Part shown: in pieces, positions 60,952-64,000 of the stretch
Position numbering within the stretch: the stretch's first letter is position 1
How the letters are laid out: each line of letters begins with the position of its first letter
Assembly: GCF_000959365.1 (NCBI RefSeq)
Contig: NZ_CP009556.1
Location: 1,798,001 to 1,862,000, forward strand
Source: Burkholderia oklahomensis C6786
Lineage (GTDB): Bacteria; Pseudomonadota; Gammaproteobacteria; Burkholderiales; Burkholderiaceae
Length of the DNA: 64,000 nt
Direction of reading: 5' to 3'
The notes under the pieces: generated by a model
What the model was told of the DNA's origin: nothing
What the model saw: the letters and a program-made list of their open reading frames with translations, nothing else
The model's database searches: none
Program-made: the position numbers and the translations under genes

Positions 60952-62412
60952 CTAAGCGACGAACTCGCCCTTCAACGCCCGATACAGCCGCCGATACCGC
61001 TCGAGCCGCGCGCCGAGCAGATCCGCCGACGCGGGATCGGGCCGATACGTCTGCGCGATCGCCGGCGCGACGCACACGTCGTCGATCGCATCGTGCGTCG
61101 CCGCGAGCCGCGCGAGCCGCGCCGCGCCGAGCGCCGCACCCACCGCGCCGCTCGCGTGCCGATGCATCGGGAGTCCCGTTGCATTCGCGCAGAGCCGCGC
61201 CCAGAACGCGCTCTTCGAGCCGCCGCCGATGAACGACGCGTCGTCGAGCGTCGTGCCGGCGTGGCGCAGCGCCGCATAGCCGTCCGCCATCGCGAACGCG
61301 ACGCCTTCCATCACCGCATACGCGAGATCGCCCGCGCGATGCTCGCTCGCGAGCCCGAAGAACACCCCGCGCGCGTTCGCGTCGTTGTGCGGCGTGCGCT
61401 CGCCGCACAGGTACGGCAGGAAGAGCGGCGCGCGCGCCGCGTCCGCGCGCTCGGCGAGCGCGGGCAGCGTGTCGACGGCGACGTCGTGGATCTTCGCGAA
61501 CCAGTCGAGGCTCGCCGCCGCCGACAGGATCACGCTCATCTGATGCCAGCGCGCGGGCAAGCAATGGCAGAACGCGTGCACGCCGTCGCCGGGATTCGGC
61601 GCGAAGCGGTCGTTGCCGGCGAACAGCACGCCCGACGTGCCGAGCGACAGGAAGCCGCTGCCCGCGTTCGCAATGCCCATGCCGATCGCGCTCGCCGCGT
61701 TGTCGCCCGCGCCGCCCGCGATCACGACGGGGCCGGCCACGCCCCAGTCGCGCCGCAGCGTGTCGCGCAATCGCCCGGCGGCCGCGCTGCCTTCGACGAG
61801 GCGCGGCATCTGCTCGCGCGACAGCTCGGTCGCGGCGAGCATCCGCTCGGACCAGTCGCGCCGGCCGACGTCGAGCCACAGCGTGCCGGACGCGTCCGAC
61901 AGGTCGGACACGAATTCGCCGGACAGCCGCCACGCGACGTAGTCCTTCGGCAGCAGCACCTTGTGCGCGGCGCGGAACACCGCGGGCTCGTATTTCGCGA
62001 GCCACAGCAGCTTCGGCGCGGTGAAGCCCGGCATCGCCATGTTGCCGGTGATCGCGCGCGATTCGGGGACGAGCGCCTCGAGCTCGACGCATTCGGCCGC
62101 GGCGCGCGTGTCGTTCCACAGGATCGCGGGGCGCAGCACCTGCCCCGTGCGATCGAGCAGCGTCGCGCCGTGCATCTGGCCGGACAGGCCGATCCCGCGC
62201 AACGCGGCGAAGCCGCGCGGATGCGCGGCGCGCACGGCGGCGATCGCATCGAGCGTCGCGTGCCACCACGCCTGCGGGCTTTGTTCGGACCAGTGCGGAT
62301 GCGGGCGGTCGACGGCGAGCGGCGCGCTGCCGGCGGCGAGCGGCGCGGAATCGGCGTCGGTGAGGATCGCCTTGACTTCGGACGTGCCGAGATCGATGCC
62401 GAGAAAGGTCAC
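60952..62412 (-). CDS. xylB: Xylulokinase
   Basis: 486 residues, FGGY kinase. It starts 'TFLGIDLGTSEVKAIL' with the ATP phosphate-binding DLGT motif. 'GIGLSGQMHGATLLD' and 'AILWNDTRAAAECVELE' are the xylulokinase-specific sugar-site blocks, and the second domain has 'GAGDNAASAIGMGI' and 'FIGGGSKSAFWARL'. It makes xylulose-5-phosphate from D-xylulose, the common end of xylose and polyol (arabitol, xylitol) routes. The GTG start at 62412 overlaps the stop of the AraC gene by 4 nt (GTGA), so they are co-translated. Confidence 0.95.
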   Translation of the reverse strand: MTFLGIDLGTSEVKAILTDADSAPLAAGSAPLAVDRPHPHWSEQSPQAWWHATLDAIAAVRAAHPRGFAALRGIGLSGQMHGATLLDRTGQVLRPAILWNDTRAAAECVELEALVPESRAITGNMAMPGFTAPKLLWLAKYEPAVFRAAHKVLLPKDYVAWRLSGEFVSDLSDASGTLWLDVGRRDWSERMLAATELSREQMPRLVEGSAAAGRLRDTLRRDWGVAGPVVIAGGAGDNAASAIGMGIANAGSGFLSLGTSGVLFAGNDRFAPNPGDGVHAFCHCLPARWHQMSVILSAAASLDWFAKIHDVAVDTLPALAERADAARAPLFLPYLCGERTPHNDANARGVFFGLASEHRAGDLAYAVMEGVAFAMADGYAALRHAGTTLDDASFIGGGSKSAFWARLCANATGLPMHRHASGAVGAALGAARLARLAATHDAIDDVCVAPAIAQTYRPDPASADLLGARLERYRRLYRALKGEFVA

Positions 62413-63353
62413 GGGTGGAGGCTCCGGTGCGAGTGGGAGACGGCGCGCGCGGCGGGCGGCGGCGCGGCGGGCGCGGCCGGGAGATCGTGCGGTTCGTTCA
62501 GCCGGTGCAGCGCGCGGAATCGGGACGGCGGCATGCCTTTCATCGCGAGGAACTGCCGGTTGAAATTCGACAGGTTGTTGAAGCCGACGCGATAGCAGAT
62601 GTCGGTGACGCTCAACGCGGAGAGCATCAGCAGCTCGCACGCCTCGTTGATCCGCAGCCGGTTCAGGTACTGGACGAACGTCGAGCCGGTATGGCGGCGG
62701 AAGAAGCGCGTGAACGTACTGATGCTCATGCCGGCGAACGCGGCGACGTCGGTCTCGCGCAGCGCGCCCGGCAGGTTCTGCCGCAGGTACGCGAGCACCT
62801 GGTTGATCGTCGACGACATATAGTGCTGCGCGTCGATCCGGTAGCCGGGGCCGGCGAGCGTGCGGCGCTCGGCGCACGACGCCAGCCGGTCGAACAGCGC
62901 CATCAGCACCTCGATGCGCCGGCAGCCGTGCGCGCTCGCCAGCTCGATCATCAGCGGCGCGGCCGCGGCGCCGACGTCGTCGGGAAACTGCACGCCGCGC
63001 GACGCGTCGTCGATCAGGTCGAGCACCGGCTGCAGCTCGGCGAACGCGGCGACCATCTTCTCGACCGCGTCGCGCGAGAACTGCAGCACGACGTCGCGCG
63101 ACGGCACGCGCTCGCCGGGGCCAAGCTCGCTGATCCAGTTGTGCGGCAGGTTCGGCCCCGTGACGACGAGATTGCCGGGCGCGAAATCGCCGATGTAGTC
63201 GCCGATGAAGCACTTGCCGTGCGACGCCTGGATCAGATGGATTTCGTACTCCGGATGGAAATGCCACTTCGCGACCGTGTGCGGATAGTCGTGCACCCAC
63301 GCGCGGAACGACTCGTCGCGGCGGGTGGGGACGATCTCCAGGTCTGGGTTCAT
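62409..63353 (-). CDS. AraC-family regulator of the sugar/polyol locus
   Basis: 314 residues. The N-terminal cupin-like domain ('AKWHFHPEYEIHLIQASHG', 'NLVVTGPNLPHNWISELG') binds the sugar; the C-terminal two helix-turn-helix units are clear ('TDVAAFAGMSISTFTRFFRRHTG' and 'SVTDICYRVGFNNLSNFNRQF'). A Pro/Ala-rich tail ends the protein. It lies between the ABC ATPase and xylulokinase genes with a 4-nt overlap to the latter, so it is probably their regulator. Confidence 0.93.
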   Translation of the reverse strand: MNPDLEIVPTRRDESFRAWVHDYPHTVAKWHFHPEYEIHLIQASHGKCFIGDYIGDFAPGNLVVTGPNLPHNWISELGPGERVPSRDVVLQFSRDAVEKMVAAFAELQPVLDLIDDASRGVQFPDDVGAAAAPLMIELASAHGCRRIEVLMALFDRLASCAERRTLAGPGYRIDAQHYMSSTINQVLAYLRQNLPGALRETDVAAFAGMSISTFTRFFRRHTGSTFVQYLNRLRINEACELLMLSALSVTDICYRVGFNNLSNFNRQFLAMKGMPPSRFRALHRLNEPHDLPAAPAAPPPAARAVSHSHRSLHP

Positions 63354-63389
63354 GTCTCGCTCCTGCTGGCGCGGCCCGGCGGCCCTCGT

Positions 63390-64000
63390 TTAAGAGTGCG
63401 ACATCGACAGGTCGCGCGGCGCGTCCGGCGATTGCCGCGTCGCGGCCTCGGGCCGCGCGGCGTCCGCCGGCGCGCCGGCGTCGGGCAGCATCACGTTGCG
63501 CTCGGTGGACGCGTCGAACAGATGCAGGTCGCGCTCGTCGAACGTGAACGTTACCACGGCGCCGAGCGCGGGGGCGGCTGACGCCGGCACGAGCGCCGCG
63601 AACGGCGCGCCGTTCCAGTCGAACGTGACGAGCGCCTCCGCGCCGAGCAGCTCGACGAGTTCGACGCGGCCTTCGAGCGCGAGCGAGCCCGGCATGCCCG
63701 GCGAGCCCGCGCGCTCCGCGGACGCGATGCGTAGGTAGTTCGGCCGGATCGCGAGCCTCACGCGCCGGCCGTCGGCAAGGCCGGCGAAGCGGCGTTCCGC
63801 GAGCGGCCAGCGCACGCCGCCCGTCGCGAGCGTGACGCCGCCGCCAGCGCGCTCGATCGCGCCGTCCGCGAAGTTCATCGCCGGCGTGCCGACGAAGCCC
63901 GCCGCGAACACCGTGTGCGGGCAGCCGTACAGCTCGGCCGGCGTGCCGAGCTGCTCGATGCGCCCGCCGCGCATCAGCACGACGCGGTCCGCGAGCGTCA
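63390..64000 (-). CDS. Sugar ABC transporter ATP-binding protein (C-terminal part; cut by window edge)
   Basis: The last ~200 residues of a MalK/UgpC-type ATPase. The start lies beyond the right end. Visible: 'MTLADRVVLMRGGRIEQLG' (end of the ATPase core, following Walker B), 'TPAELYGCPHTVFAAGFVG', then the TOBE/OB regulatory domain 'LAIRPNYLRIAS', 'LVELLGAEALVTFDWNG' and 'VVTFTFDERDLHLFD'. Importers with such ATPases next to xylulokinase and AraC usually take up polyols or pentoses. Confidence 0.9.
   Translation of the reverse strand, partial: TLADRVVLMRGGRIEQLGTPAELYGCPHTVFAAGFVGTPAMNFADGAIERAGGGVTLATGGVRWPLAERRFAGLADGRRVRLAIRPNYLRIASAERAGSPGMPGSLALEGRVELVELLGAEALVTFDWNGAPFAALVPASAAPALGAVVTFTFDERDLHLFDASTERNVMLPDAGAPADAARPEAATRQSPDAPRDLSMSHS

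Overview
The window reads as chromosomal DNA of a high-GC betaproteobacterium. Codon use, the NirB-NirD-fused nitrate reductase block, the DUF3348/DUF802/OmpA/DUF2894 operon and the mix of accessory loci fit Burkholderia, probably the B. pseudomallei/thailandensis group and probably its second replicon. This is inference from gene content, not a database match. No tRNA, rRNA, CRISPR array or intact transposon was seen.

Layout. 0-8.4 kb: a type I export locus with a divergent TolC-like gene, two tiny double-glycine leader peptides, a C39-peptidase ABC exporter, an LpxL-like acyltransferase homologue, an HlyD-like adaptor and an extended OmpW-like protein. It looks like an undescribed microcin-type system. 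8.7-14.9 kb: ppk2, ilvA behind a readable isoleucine attenuator, a TetR regulator, a broken FAD oxidoreductase, a DMT transporter with a His-rich tail, and a YigZ/IMPACT protein. 15.3-20.3 kb: a four-gene operon whose core pairs a MotA/TolQ-like protein carrying a long repeat-bearing coiled-coil tail (DUF802) with a MotB/OmpA-like protein. It is a ZorAB-like proton-motor pair flanked by DUF3348 and DUF2894. 20.7-24.4 kb: an SDR, a DUF2322-like protein, a CoA transferase and gene debris. 24.5-29.5 kb: a LysR regulator divergent from an MHS transporter, an M20 amidohydrolase and a histone-deacetylase-like amidohydrolase, a probable catabolic unit ending in a clear terminator.

29.6-35.7 kb: a visibly lower-GC island starting with a decayed IS6-type transposase. 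It carries a class I terpene synthase with all its motifs, an IspA-type prenyltransferase, an FAD monooxygenase and a secreted beta-propeller protein, a compact terpenoid cluster. 36.1-42.1 kb: a large lipoprotein with glycosidase-like features, a xanthine/uracil-type permease and a small lipoprotein.

42.2-54.2 kb: the assimilatory nitrate locus, comprising nasS and nasT (sensor and ANTAR antiterminator), cobA (siroheme), a nitrate transporter, nirB, nirD and a nitrate reductase fused to a flavodoxin/NADPH reductase. The cobA/transporter divergent region shows two facing sigma-54 promoters, two NtrC-type sites and two NasT-type two-hairpin antiterminator leaders, so nitrogen status and nitrate both gate the pathway.

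54.5-60.2 kb: three peptidoglycan enzymes (PBP1A-like, PBP2/FtsI-like, DacA/DacC-like) in one direction. 60.9-64.0 kb: a sugar/polyol locus with xylulokinase, an AraC regulator and the C-terminal part of an ABC ATPase cut by the window edge. Several short tandem repeats of 8, 9, 11, 14 and 240 bp lie across the window and are likely length-variable.
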